The notes under the pieces are model-generated. The model worked only from the letters and a program-made list of their open reading frames with translations, was not told the DNA's origin and searched no databases. The translations under genes and the position numbers were made by a program. Below are positions 1-11,445 of a stretch of 64,000 bases of DNA, one piece after another. Numbering within the stretch: the first letter of the stretch is position 1; each line of letters opens with the position of its first letter. The stretch comes from Corbicula japonica (taxonomy: Eukaryota > Mollusca > Bivalvia > Venerida > Cyrenidae), in NCBI GenBank assembly GCA_038501625.1, contig JAZAYU010000884.1, positions 1-64,000 on the forward strand, read 5' to 3'.

Positions 1-596
1 GCTTAACATCATTGAAACCCTTTACCAAACGACCTTGTCACCAGTTTGAGAACATTATAAAATTTGCATTAACATCACTGGAGTTTAAATTTACATATCA
101 TTTCAACAGAAATTGTCACGTTTACACAAAACACGAAAATTGCACAGGCTATTAAAAGCAGCTTGTTCACATGATGTTATCGAACCTTTAATATTTAACT
201 ATAGTATTCTCTTTGCGCAAATAAAGCAATAATGCTCGATGTCTGAACAGTCGATGATTTACAGTAAATTTTAATTTTGACTGCAAAATTCCTCTAGAGT
301 TTAAAACGTTATATTGAATTTTCCAAAAATGTCATCTGAAAGCGTCATTACAATAAAAATTGTTATCCTTCTCCGAAATAAAAGCAACACACGTTCTCCA
401 ACTCTTTGATCTGGCATGTCACATTCTACCTTCACCGAACCCTCCTAATCCATCATATGAAAAGGAAATACCATCGTATTAATCCTCTTTGTATCTTAAC
501 TTTGGTAAGAACCTTCTCGTCCGTATTCGAAATAAATACGGGACCGTCCTCAGTTTTGCGGACCCCTCAGCTCCTTCCCACATCTCTCTCTCTCTA
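1..596. other. AT-rich sequence with no recognised feature
   Basis: No gene, RNA or clear repeat was seen. A CT-rich stretch lies just before the minisatellite at about 585-596. Short open frames overlap here on both strands but show no family motif. Confidence 0.5.
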
Positions 597-3500
597 TCCA
601 TACTTTGAATACCGGTTAGCATTATACACAGCCACACTAAACACATAAAAATCACACCATACTTTGAAATAGGGATGTAAACGAACGTTCGAACATTCGA
701 ACGTTCGGATAAGGTTTTAAACGTTCGAATGCATTTGAAGCATTCGAATGTTCGTGAAAATTCGATAATGAACGGCAATCAAGAAGGTTTGGTATTAATT
801 TGACACAAATACCGTCAAGATAAACCACTTTCCGAATACATGTAGAAAAGACATGTCTGTATATTGATTTCTGCGCACGTTCTTTTGTAACATACGGCTA
901 AAATACAAGGTGCGGATAAAAACAAATTGTGTGCACGCGCATAATCAAATTTGAAAGTTAGTGCATAATAGATCTACTAAAATACGAATGTGATAAAATA
1001 TAAATAAGATCTAATAATAAAAAATATTGTATTATTTACTGCATATTGTAACAATGATTAATAAGTAAATCAATAGAGCCATTCAGTTATAGAAATCGAG
1101 TTCTTCACACCTATTACAATGTCAGTTAGAGAATATACTGTGAAAATCTTTGACACGCGAAACATCAAATTTAGGGGTCCAAGTTAAGGCACAATGTTTA
1201 CTTAACACATGTCATTAAAAACCCGTAAGAGCTACACAGGTTCCGTTTGGAGACAGAATTCTTGGTAACCATGGAACTTTCAATTTGTCAACATGATCCG
1301 TAGACTGTCTCATTCTCCGATAAATAAACTCACTATTAAGATTTTGGAATACTCGGATATCGGCAAAATCTATTTGAATGACAATTTCGTAGTTTCGGGG
1401 ATACTGTTAGGGTTTACCGATAAAAACAGGTCGTTTCATGGTTGATGTGATTGTTTGTTAATAATTCGAACGTTGTATGCAAACTGATTCGAACATTCGA
1501 ATGGTAAAATAGGTGGAAAATACCATCCCTACTTTGAAAACTCGTTAACATTATACACAACCACCCTTAACACATAACCAATCACACAATACCTTGAATT
1601 CTTGCTAACATCATACACAACAACACTTAACACATAACCAATCAAACCGCACTTTGAATACTCGTTAACATTATACACAACAACACTTAACACAACCAAT
1701 CACACCATACTTTAAATACCGGTTTACATCATACACAACAACACTAAACACAACCAATCACACCATACTTTGAATACAGGCTAACATCATACACAACAAC
1801 ACTTAACACATAACCAATCACACCATACTTTGAAAACTGGCTAACATCATACATAACAACACTAAACACATAACCAATCACACCATACTTTGAAAACTGG
1901 CTAACATCATACACAACAACACTAAACACATAAGCAATCATACCATACTTAAAATACTGGTAAACATAATACACAACTACACTAAACACATAACCAACCA
2001 CACCATACTTTGAATACTGGCTAACATCATACACAACAACACTAAACACATAAGCAATCATACCATACTTAAAATTCTGGTAAACATAATACACAACCAC
2101 ACTAACCACATAACCGACTACACCATACTTCGAATACTTGTTAACATCATACACAACAACACTAAACACATAACCAATCACACCATACTTTGACTACTGG
2201 CTAACATCATACACAACAACACTAATTAAACACATAAGCAATCATACCATACTTAAAATACTGGTAAAAATAATACACAACCACACTAAACACATATCCA
2301 ACCACACCATACTTTGAATACTGGTTAACATTATACAAAGCCACACTTAACACATAACCAATCAGACCATACCTTGAATACTTGTTAACATTATTCACAA
2401 TCACACTAAACACATCACCAATCAAACCTTACTTTGAAAAATGGTTAACATTAAACACAACCGCACTTAACACATAACCAATCACACCATTTGATAAATA
2501 CTTGCTAACATTATTCACAATCACACTAAACACACAACCAACCACACCATACTTTGAATACTGGTTAAAATAAAATAGACCCACACTCAATACATAACAA
2601 ATGACACCATACTTTGAATACTGGTAAACATTATACTCAACAACACTCAACACATTACCAATGACACCATACTTTGAATACCGGTTAACATTATACAAAA
2701 CAACATTAAACACATAACCAACCACACCATATTTTGAATACTGTTTAACGTTATACATAGCCACACTTAACACATAACCAATCACACCATACTTTGAAAA
2801 CTGGTTAACATCTTATACAACAACACTAAACACAACCAATCACACCATACTTTGAAAACTGGTTAACATTATACACAACCACACTAAACACATACTGACC
2901 AATCACACCATACTTTGAAAACTGGTTAACATTATACACAACCACACTCAACACATAACCAATCAAACCGTAATTTGAATACTAGTTAACATTATACAGT
3001 ACTACACTTTACACATATCCAATCACACCATACTCTTAGTTGCATTATACACAACCACACTTAACACATATCCAATCACACCATACATTGAATACTTGTT
3101 AATATTATTTACAATCACACTAAAGACATCACCAATCACACCATACTTTGAAAACTGGTTAACATTATACACAAACACACTCAACACATAAAAATCAATC
3201 CATACTTTGAATACTGGATAACATTATACACAACCACACTCAACACATATCCAATCACACCATACTCTTAGTTGCATTATACACAACCACACTTAACTCA
3301 TAACCAATCAAACCATACCTTGAATACTTGTTAACATTATTCACAATCACACTAAACACATCACTCATCAAACCATACTTTGAAAAATGGTTAACATTAT
3401 ACACAAACACACTCAACACATTACTAATCACACCGTTATTTGAATACTGGTTAACATTATACACTACCACACTTTACACATATCCATTCACACCATACTT

Positions 3501-4140
3501 TTAGTTGCATTATACACAACCACACTCAACACATAACCAATCACACCATACCTTGAATACTTGTTAACTTTGTTCACTAAACACATCACCAATCAAACAA
3601 TACTTTGAAAACTGGTTAACATGATACACAACCACACTCAACACATAACCAAACACACCATACTTTAAATACTGGTTAACATTTTACACAACCACACTAA
3701 ACACATTACCAATAACACCATACTTTTAACACATTATACGCAACCACACTAAATACATACCTTGAATACTGGTTAACATCATGCACAACCTGTTACACCA
3801 GACATCAATTACTTCTTAACAGTTTATGCAAAAACACTTAACACATCACCTATCACATCAGACTTTGATTACGGGTAAACAATATACGAAAACCACACTT
3901 AACATATCTTATGTCACTCCGGACCTTAAAAACTTGTAAACAAAATACGAATACCTTTCACACCAAACTTGTAAATTTTGGCAGACAATATACACAACAC
4001 ACTAAACGCATCAACTTACAAGAGCATTCACACCAGAAATTAAATCTGGTCAACAATATACTCAAGCACTCTACACATATCAGTTAGCAAGACCAACCAC
4101 ACCAGACGTAAAATATTGGTAAACTTTAAACAAACACAGA
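597..4140. repeat. ~60-bp minisatellite array, interrupted by a hAT element
   Basis: Direct reading shows dozens of head-to-tail copies of a unit near 60 bp containing ccatactttgaatactgg and taacattatacacaacc, followed by an AACACATAACCAATCAC-like stretch. Copies are close in the centre (1540-3700) and decay from about 3780 to 4140, as minisatellite edges usually do. One unit lies at 597-669, before the inserted hAT element. Because 60 is a multiple of three, the minus strand stays open for up to 145 codons with a 20-residue repeat. I regard these frames as by-products rather than genes. Confidence 0.95.
670..1531. mobile_element. Non-autonomous hAT-type element in the minisatellite
   Basis: The element starts tagggatg and ends catcccta, an 8-bp perfect terminal inverted repeat. 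It is flanked by an 8-bp direct duplication, ctttgaaa (662-669 and 1532-1539). An 8-bp target duplication is characteristic of hAT transposons. The ends also carry short palindromic runs built from cgaacgttcgaa and cattcgaatgttc, plausible transposase-binding sites. The 862-bp interior has no transposase frame. Removing the element and one duplication restores the minisatellite unit, so insertion followed array formation. Confidence 0.88.
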
Positions 4141-4183
4141 CAAGGACAACGGCTGAAATGTGGACAATTCTACAGACAAACAA

Positions 4184-5455
4184 AAGAAGACTAAAATCAT
4201 TCAACGGACTCAGTCTGACAAAGATAATCTTCTTAATGAGGACGTTTGCACCGACGACATTGGAAGACTAAAATAATTCAAAGGACTCAGTCTGACAAAG
4301 ACAGCCTCTTTAACGAGAACAATTCTACAGACAACATTAGAAGACTTAAATCATTCAACGGTCTAACAAAGATAATCTCCTTATGAGGACGTTTGCACCG
4401 ACGACATTAGAAGACTAAAATAATTCAAAGGACTCAGTCTGACAAAGAGAGCCTCTTTAATGAGGACAATTCTACAGACAACATTAGAAGACCAAAATCA
4501 TTCAACGGTCTAACAAAGATAACCTCCTAAATGAGGACGATTGCACCGACGACATTAGAAGACTTACATCATTCAACGGACTCAGTCTGACAAAGACAGC
4601 CTCCTTTATGAGGACGTTTGCGCTGACGACATAAGACGACTCACATCATTCAACAGGCTCAGTCTGACAAAGACAGCCTCCCTTATGAGGATGTTTGCAC
4701 TGACGACATTAGAAGACTAACATCTTTCACCGGACAGCTTACAATGACAGCTTTCTAAATAAGGACATTTGTACCGACGACATAAGAAGACTTTCATCAT
4801 TCAACGGACTCAGTGTACAAAGACAGCCTCCTTTATGAGGACATTTGCACCGACGACATTTGAAGACTAACATCATTCAACAGGCTCAGTCTGACAAAGA
4901 CAGCCTCTTGAGAGAGAACCTAAAAGCTCGATCTGTTTCTTTTATCCCTTGCATCGTGTTCTTGCTGACTTTACTCCAGGTGCTTTGGTCTCGGAAAGAT
5001 CATTGAGTACCCGGCTTTTTTCTTTACAATGCTGATTGATTGGAGTTATTTCACCCAGACAACTTGTACGTGTTATTCATATGAGAACCTGTTGGGGCAA
5101 GTATGAGGTTGCTGCACGCTAGAACCTGGTTTAAACCTCCCGTGGCAAATTTCCCACTGACCATTCAAAGGCGGTAACCCCTCCGGTTATCTTTATTTTA
5201 AATTGTGGTGTTTGTTTCGAAACTGATCATTTTATTAATCATGCTCTTCCTTTCTCTTCTTTTTGACTATTTGGGGAGGCTGTGATTTCTGATTGTGGCA
5301 ATTCCTGATCTGCATATTTAATTTTTTCCTTAATGAGGACCGACAACACTAGAAGACTGTAATTATTCAACGGACTCAGTCTGTCAAAGACAGTCTGCTT
5401 AATTAGAACAATGCACCGACGACATTAGAGAACTAATATGATTATTATTCTCTAA
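4184..5455. repeat. 77-bp satellite array, interrupted by a family D copy
   Basis: About ten units of ~77 bp run from 4184 to 4909 and resume at 5331-5455. Each unit carries agaagactaaaatcattcaa, cggactcagtctgacaaag, cctccttaatgaggac and gcaccgacgacatt. Several units lack part of the middle. The array is unrelated in sequence to the adjacent 60-bp minisatellite, so two arrays abut. The gap at 4910-5330 is an inserted dispersed repeat. Confidence 0.93.
4910..5330 (-). repeat. Dispersed repeat family D, long copy, reverse orientation
   Basis: The reverse complement matches the copies at 18488 and 55530. Shared blocks in order are atgcagatcaggaattgcc, cacagcctcccc, a purine-rich stretch, a block around gtcagtggg, the highly conserved gtttaaaccaggttctag, ccccaacaggttctcatat, and cggaatgatc-like to gagtaaagtcagca in the distal part. 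It lies inside the 77-bp satellite, so it inserted after the array formed. The distal part is shared only with the 55530 copy. No protein is evident. Confidence 0.85.
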
Positions 5456-5614
5456 TAAGTTTATCTTTCAGTTAATTTTGCACTTTTGCACCAAGTCGCC
5501 GAAGAAAAATACACGATATCTCATTGTAAGAAGCATTACACGCCACCTAAGTGAAACGAACAACATGGAACATAAATATTTTCTAAAGAAGAACGGTATG
5601 ATATTGTGTCCTTT

Positions 5615-5899
5615 TTACAAATTTAAAATTAAATTTGATAATGTTTTGATACTGCAACGTAACACCGTATAAACTATATAGAACATGTCCTTGTCCCAAC
5701 GTGTATTGATCAGTACTTCCATGAAATCATTAGGCATGAACTTTACATTAAAGTCACCCGAGATCATTTCTACCCTCTTTAAGTTACATATAATGTCAGC
5801 AAATAGATCTGATATAAAATTACCCCGTTTTGATATGAGAAATTTGATATAAACGTTTACAATGTTTAGCAGCTTTTGTTCATTCAATACTGTCTTCAA
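5615..5899 (-). pseudogene. LINE endonuclease fragment (degenerate)
   Basis: A 94-codon minus-strand frame reads NIVNVYIKF, then RGNFISDLFADI, then VEMISGDFNVKF, then EVLINTRWDKD. The order VNVY, R..F, then (I/S)GDFN matches the central part of the APE-type endonuclease of non-LTR retrotransposons, where GDFN holds catalytic Asp and Asn residues. N- and C-terminal motifs are absent, so it is a fragment. It lies opposite in strand to the LINE at 6410 and differs from it in sequence, so it is a second LINE lineage. The family call rests on the GDFN block and spacing only. Confidence 0.5.
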
Positions 5900-6490
5900 T
5901 TAATCACGCGAACCACTCTGCTACGCTTCCGATAACACCCTTTTGGTAAAATATAATCTGAAGTGTTTGAAATCTGTTTGCATGTCGTTTTAATTCTGAT
6001 TCTGATATAAGTAAGTACGAAGGTTAAATAAATTATTCAGACTATGTATTACTGAATATGCATGTTATGTGAAACTAGTGCGCGAAACCTTAGATTTTTT
6101 ATTTCTCGGTATACCGAGTAAAATATTTAACCAATGCACTTATTCTGCTATTTACAATTTAAGTATCCTAATTATTGTTTCAAAAATAATCCTGTGTGAA
6201 AACAATAACATGCATATTCTACAGAATTGCCATTTTTTGCATTGAACACTGTTTACATGCTATATGAATCCAGTGTGGAAAGCAGTTGCATTCGTTACGT
6301 ACCCAGTAAACATATAAAAGATTAATTAGCTCAATAACCTCTGTGAAATGTTTAGCCGAAATGTTCATTTTTATTTCTGTCTACATTCTTTTTCCTTTAT
6401 TACTTAAGAGACTGGGAGGCCCAATATCACAACCATGTCTGTTGTTCGCTGTCTGTAGAGTTACACATTTGACATCACGACTTGTAAACT

Positions 6491-7399
6491 ATGACTGAAA
6501 ATTTAATTATCGCATCAATGAATGTTCAGGGCTTGGGGGACGGCCAAAAATGTAAAGATGTCTTCAACTACCTAAGAACGAAAAATTTCAATATTTATTT
6601 CCTTCAAGACACTCATTTCAAAGACAAAGATATCAAATATATAAGAAGTCAATGGGGCTTTGAATGCTTTTTTAGCAATCACAATAGTCAGTCTAGGGGA
6701 GTGGCAATATTTGTCAACAACAACTTTGATTTTAAATTTAAGAGCTTGGAAAAGGACATTAATGGTAACCTTTTAATTTTACATTGCAGTATTTATGACA
6801 AAGATTATTCATTATTTTGTTTATACGGACCAAATCAAGATTACCCAGAATTTTACGATTTTATTAACGAAAAACTATCGCAGTTAAACAATGAATGTAT
6901 AATCGGTGGAGATTTTAATTTGGTTTTGGATCCGGAAAAAGACTACTTTAACTATGTCAATATTAATAACCCTTCTGCAAGAGAAAGTGTTCAACAAATG
7001 ATGTTACAAAATGATCTGATTGACTGTTGGAGAGAACAAAATATTGAAAATAAACAATGTACATGGTTCAGGAAAAATCCTATTAAAAAGGCCAGGTTAG
7101 ATTTCTTTCTAGTCACTAGCACTTTATTTACAAATCTTGATAATGCTTCTATTTTACCTGGTTATAGAACTGATCATTCTATGATAGTCTTTTCTTTAAA
7201 ATTAGGCAAGTTTAAAAAAGGCATTTCGTATTGGAAGTTAAACAACTCACTCTTAAAAGACTTGGCATATGTGGCTCAAACCAAACAGCTTATAAAAAAT
7301 GTAAGAAGTCAATATACTGCTGAAAATCAAACTTTCAATGTACCAAATGAAACTATCTCTGATAAGGATATAAAATTTACAATAAATGATGGAAATTAG
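6491..7399 (+). pseudogene. LINE endonuclease domain, nearly intact frame
   Basis: This 302-codon frame starts at an ATG with no in-frame upstream alternative in the leader. It holds an exonuclease-endonuclease-phosphatase domain: ASMNVQGL near residue 10 (metal-site Asn), FLQDTHF near 38 (the usual Glu is replaced by Asp), SRGVAIFV near 68, LYGPNQ near 112, IGGDFNLVLD near 139, ARLDFFLV near 200 and RTDHSMIVF near 226. These are the motifs of APE-type LINE endonucleases, which nick target DNA for retrotransposition. The frame should continue into reverse transcriptase but stops at 7397 after a frameshift near 7390, where the continuing frame is one base off. The Glu-to-Asp change may impair activity or be a lineage variant. 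Confidence 0.85.
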
Positions 7400-8090
7400 G
7401 GGTAATACTATTTCGTATGCTACGTTCAAAAAAAAAAGACAAGAAGATAAAAAAGAACAAGAATTAATATCCGAAATACAATCTTTGGAAAAATTGGCTC
7501 TCAGTGATACTGAACTACAAGATAAAAAGAAGAAAGAACTTTTAGATATACGGTTGAAATAACTCGAGGGATCTTTTATAAGATCAAGAGCAAAATGGAT
7601 ATCAGAAGGGGAAAACCCAACCAAATATTTTTGTAATTTAGAGAACAGAAACTTTATATCTAAACATATGGTTAACTTTTATTCCAAATCAGGTCAGATT
7701 TTAACAACACAAAATGATATCCTTAAAGAAGCTGCTGAGCACTATAAATCACTTTACTCACTTAAAAATGTAGAAGATGTTAATTAGTCTGCTTTATTAC
7801 AGAATATACAAGTTAAGACACTTTCAAAACATACTAAACTCTCACTGGAGGGAAAATTGTCTTATGCAGAAATGCTGGCTAGTTTAAAAAAGATGTCCAA
7901 TGATTCTTCTTCTGGAAATAGTGGTTTTTCTCCAGCATTCTACAAAGTATTTTGGGTTGATTTAGGGCATTTCCTTACACGTTCTATTAATTATGCTTTC
8001 GAAACAGGAGAATTATCTATAACCGACAAACAATGTGTCATAACCTGTATTCCAAAAGGTGATAAAGATAAACTATATTTAAATCAAAGG
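7392..8090 (+). pseudogene. LINE linker and N-terminal reverse-transcriptase remnant
   Basis: This continues the endonuclease frame after a one-base shift. A basic, coiled-coil-like linker (YATFKKKRQEDKKEQ) is followed by a stop near 7559. Then come RSRAKWISEGENPTKYFCNL, a conserved LINE block before the polymerase, a stop near 7786, and KLSYAEMLASLKKMSNDSSS with SGFSPAFYKVFW and a terminal CIPKGDKDKLYL. Two in-frame stops plus the upstream frameshift make it a pseudogene. Similarity ends abruptly at about 8090 before the polymerase core, so no active site is present. Confidence 0.85.
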
Positions 8091-8720
8091 ACTGGAGGTA
8101 CTGATGAGTCGGCCATCAAAACACAATTGAAAAGCAATTGATTTTTGGGTTTGATTAAGTTGGACCAGAAATAAACTTTCGCCTCAAGAACGGGGAACAA
8201 TTTACTTTATGTCCTCCGAGACATAGATCTTCGACCCCAAAAACAATTAATGTCCAATTAACAAGTCAAGACAAATACTGTTATCAAGTTTGCAGACGTG
8301 GTGACATGGAAAGCGAACCTGGTGGTAGGACAATATGTCTAAAGGCATAATTTGAATATGATTGGACTTGTAGACAATGAAATGAAATTGACCAATCACA
8401 ATTAAGTGAAGGATATCATACTTCATAGGTCATATGGTCAACAGTGAAACAACGCTGGTCAGTTCTCAAACACAACGCTTTATTTAAAGGTATTACTCCT
8501 TTCGTCCTTGCATTTTGCATTTAGAGAGACTTTTTAATTTTTCATTTTATCAATGAGAGTGCAATGACGAATGGAATATTACCTTAATGGCGTGAATACT
8601 TTTGTAAGTGTGGAAGAATCCTGTGAGCAGTTGTTTGCAAGCGCAGTATCATTAGACAGCACCTAAAATTCTGAGTTGAGATACGGTGACACCAATGACA
8701 GAAAAAAGTAGCTAAGCTAG
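8091..8720. other. Unassigned sequence after the LINE break
   Basis: The sequence changes character after the LINE break and has no open frame of note. A short palindromic stretch with two caattg sites lies at about 8127-8140. No terminal repeats were recognised. Confidence 0.4.
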
Positions 8721-9117
8721 TCATAATCTTTGAATATTCAAACTTGAAATCGACAAACAGAATTGGGTCACATGATTTAAAATAATACTACAAGTGACAC
8801 TATGGTTTTTTTCAATGGTTCTATTATTCAGCAAATAATGTTCAAACACACAATTACACTGATGCTTTTTTGTCAACTGATGTTTTTTCAATGAGGTGCA
8901 CATTAAAACGTTTTGGTTATATTTTATATAACTTGTCTCCATTTCACATCCACTATTTGTATCGACATTTGTGATTTTTTTATTCTTGTCCATTACAAAA
9001 GCAGCATGCTCCATTGCAGGAATTAGTGGCAATCTAAAGGCTGTATGCTCCCTCAGACAGTCATAGACAGAATTGTCAAACTGGTCTCCTCACAGCATTC
9101 CATGTAGAGCTGTTATC
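8721..9117 (-). pseudogene. Coding-like remnant of unknown function
   Basis: On the minus strand a pyrimidine-rich tract ending ttcag precedes a reading frame that includes ALHGML, one TGA, then GDQFDNSVYDCLREHTAF and RLPLIPAMEHAAFVMDKNK. The composition in the first third looks protein-like; the remainder, rich in Lys, His and Asn, looks less so. The TGA near 9090 breaks the frame. It could be a decayed exon or part of an old transposon. I do not recognise the family and assign no function. Confidence 0.3.
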
Positions 9118-9294
9118 CTGAAATATTAATTTCAACAAATAACCTATTTATATTGAAGTTGTAATGATTTTAGCTGAAGTGTCTTTGTTTTCTTTAAATT
9201 AAGGGTAATTTTGGTTATTAATTGCCAGAATCCACCAAAAAGTTACATTAGATGGGTGTTCACTTGTGTCGCCCTGGGAACTAGATCAAGTTAA

Positions 9295-9660
9295 AAATGC
9301 AAGAACAAAAAAGGGAATAACCCCATCTTGACATAAAGAACTTGGAGTCAAGATGAGTGTGTTGTCATGAGCAATATAATTTGAAAGTTTGATGTAGAAA
9401 TATTAAGAAAAGTCAAAGTTAAAGTCAACATTAAGTTTTTCTGTTAAAAAAAAGTACAAAAAGGGATTAACTCCATCAAATGTGACCTTGACCTGAAAAT
9501 TAATATCAGCTCAAGCATGTTGTCACAAACAATATAATTTGAAAATTTCATGAAGAAATATTAAGAAATGGCAAAGTTATAACCAACATTAAGTTTTTAA
9601 GACAGATGGACGGACAGACAAAGCGATCCCTATGTATTGCCTTTTCTTTGAAAGGGCGAC
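9295..9660. repeat. Dimeric dispersed repeat (~145-bp monomers)
   Basis: Two diverged copies of a ~145-bp unit lie in tandem, beginning at about 9307 and 9459. Each has aaaaaagggaataac or aaaaagggattaac, an acttggagtcaaga or ccttgacctgaaaa block, gttgtcatgagcaatataat or gttgtcacaaacaatataat, gaaatattaagaaa and aacattaagttttt. The end reads gacggacagacaaagcgatc followed by gaaagggcgacacaaaaa. The dimer plus unique tail suggests a short retroposon or MITE. Confidence 0.6.
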
Positions 9661-9729
9661 ACAAAAAAATGACCCTTTAGATTAAGCAGCTAGTGGACAC
9701 CTGGAAAACAATACATCAGTACATGTATC

Positions 9730-10960
9730 AGCAAGAACAACTTTGATGTCTGACCTGGATCTGATTGGAATCTACACTGTTTGCATATTTGTAAGAAATA
9801 GCCTCATGAAGCTTATTATGAACCGTGTAGATCCTGTTAAGACTGCACAGATATGCCTGCTGATCTGGATATACACTGGTCACTCATGTCATGTATTCAT
9901 GGAAGAAAGGGGCAAAAACAACACAGTAATTTTTATATAGGATGATTAATTTTCTTGTGAACTGAGGTCTCACAAGTCAACACATACATATAAACACAAT
10001 TTTATGTTTTCTTGTTACAAGATACAAAAATACAAATACCAACATATACAGATAGATTTAGTGTGTCTCAATCATACATTCATGCAGCTTTAATAAATGA
10101 AAATAAAAAATGCAAACCTTGTCTTCATTTTCTACAGTAACATTCATATTCTGCTCCCTTATGTTCTACCAATTCTGCAGACATTAAATTTTCAAGTCCA
10201 CAGCTTTCACAAGACTGATGATACACATGGCTGAAAATAAATGTTGTATTTTAATCATAACAAATAACCAAAACCAATTTCACTGTACTTTTTGTTGCTT
10301 ATGAAGTTGTACATAATTTGATGTTGCAGGTTAGTTAACAGATTACAATGTTGTCATAATTCATCTATTTTTATAAATATCACAAAAAAGAGGTATTTCT
10401 GGTGTAAGCTTCAAGCCATCTTCAGTTCCTATAGGCTCATACACAATTTATCCCATTTAACCTTTACCTCCATTTACATGTATATGCCTTTATGGCATGG
10501 GAAATCAGTGTAGATCTAGATCAGCCGACACATCCATACTGCCTGATTAGGATCTAAACCGTTACGGCGTTAGCTTTTTTATTCAAATTTCAATAGGTTA
10601 TTTCTGACCACAATGTGACCTGTGCAGATCCAGATCAGATCATGAAAAGGCATGAAAATGTGTATAATATTATAGTAAAGGGTTAATTACTACAAAAAAA
10701 CACCTGCATTTTGATACTTCATTTTATTCCTTGGATACATCTTTTAACACATGAGCAACTATTGTAAATCTAGGTCCTGACACAATCATCTCCTTCCTGT
10801 TAATTAGAGCTTTAAATGTATCTAATGAACAGAGTAGATACAGAATGATGAGACCTCAAAATGTCTGATGTGCAAGCTGGTCTGGAGCTACATTTGTGCT
10901 ATCTCTATCAGATGTGGATTTACACTGGTTGCCCATGTGGTAAAATGGTGTAAATGGAGT
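9730..10960. repeat. Cluster of degenerate related repeat fragments
   Basis: Old copies of one motif recur: ctggatctgattggaatcta near 9757, gatctggatatacactggtc near 9860, cagatccagatcagatc near 10625, and cagatgtggatttacactgg near 10908 followed by ttgcccatg. The copies are too diverged to set boundaries. The region otherwise holds no gene. Confidence 0.35.
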
Positions 10961-11125
10961 AAAGGGTCAAGTTATTAACCATGAAAGTTGAAACAGCATT
11001 GGATTTTTGAGACACATTTATATGAGATTACCCAACTTAAAAAACAAATAAGCAACCCATCGTGTTAGTTCAAGGTGGCCCACAGATGAATATTGTTATA
11101 TATAATGTTAATAATCAAGTGAATT

Positions 11126-11225
11126 CAAGTTGACCTTGTTATTGGGTCAAAGGTAGTCATTTATGCCTGAGGCAGAAGGCCGAGGGTAAATATGACAGCC
11201 CGAGGCCCAATAACATGTTCAAATT
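11126..11225. repeat. Imperfect ~100-bp foldback
   Basis: The left arm (gttgaccttgttattgggtc) pairs imperfectly with the right arm (ggcccaataacatgttcaaa). Between them lie a gcctgaggcagaaggc-type stem and a second ccgaggg/cccgagg pair. It is probably a remnant of a short inverted-repeat element. Confidence 0.5.
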
Positions 11226-11445
11226 CATATGAAGACTAAACTGGGCCAATACAGGTGTTCTGGACCAATATGAGAATTGCTGGGCCATTATAAAATACTT
11301 AAGTATTGATGTGGTGTACCATGTAGTGTCTGCCAGGAAAATGGCATGTTCAAGTCAGGTGATGACATGCCTCGATATTTTGCCACACTGCAGTCATGTA
11401 AAAGAAAAGGGCAAAGTATGCAATGCCTTTACTGTATATTTATAC

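Larger units (their letters stand above)
6410..8090 (+). mobile_element. Non-LTR retrotransposon (LINE, probably L1/Tx1-like), 3' truncated
   Basis: The element carries an APE-type endonuclease followed by the linker and the first part of a reverse-transcriptase domain, in the LINE order. The upstream leader (about 6410-6490) resembles a short 5' untranslated region. Similarity stops near 8090, just after a CIPKGDKDKLYL block that normally precedes RT core motifs. Everything 3' of this is missing, including the FADD-type catalytic motif. LINE copies are normally 5'-truncated, so loss of the 3' half implies a later deletion or rearrangement. The 5' boundary is approximate and no target duplication was found. 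Confidence 0.85.

Noticed and set aside
597..5455. CRISPR-like array
   Set aside because: Repeats are directly tandem with no unique spacers, and the context is eukaryotic.
7253..7624. 123-codon minus-strand frame
   Set aside because: Shadow of the LINE coding sequence on the plus strand.
8101..8124. ctgatgag core resembling a hammerhead ribozyme
   Set aside because: The expected GAAA part after stem II is not intact (it reads caaaac), stem II does not pair, and no cleavage-site stem was found.
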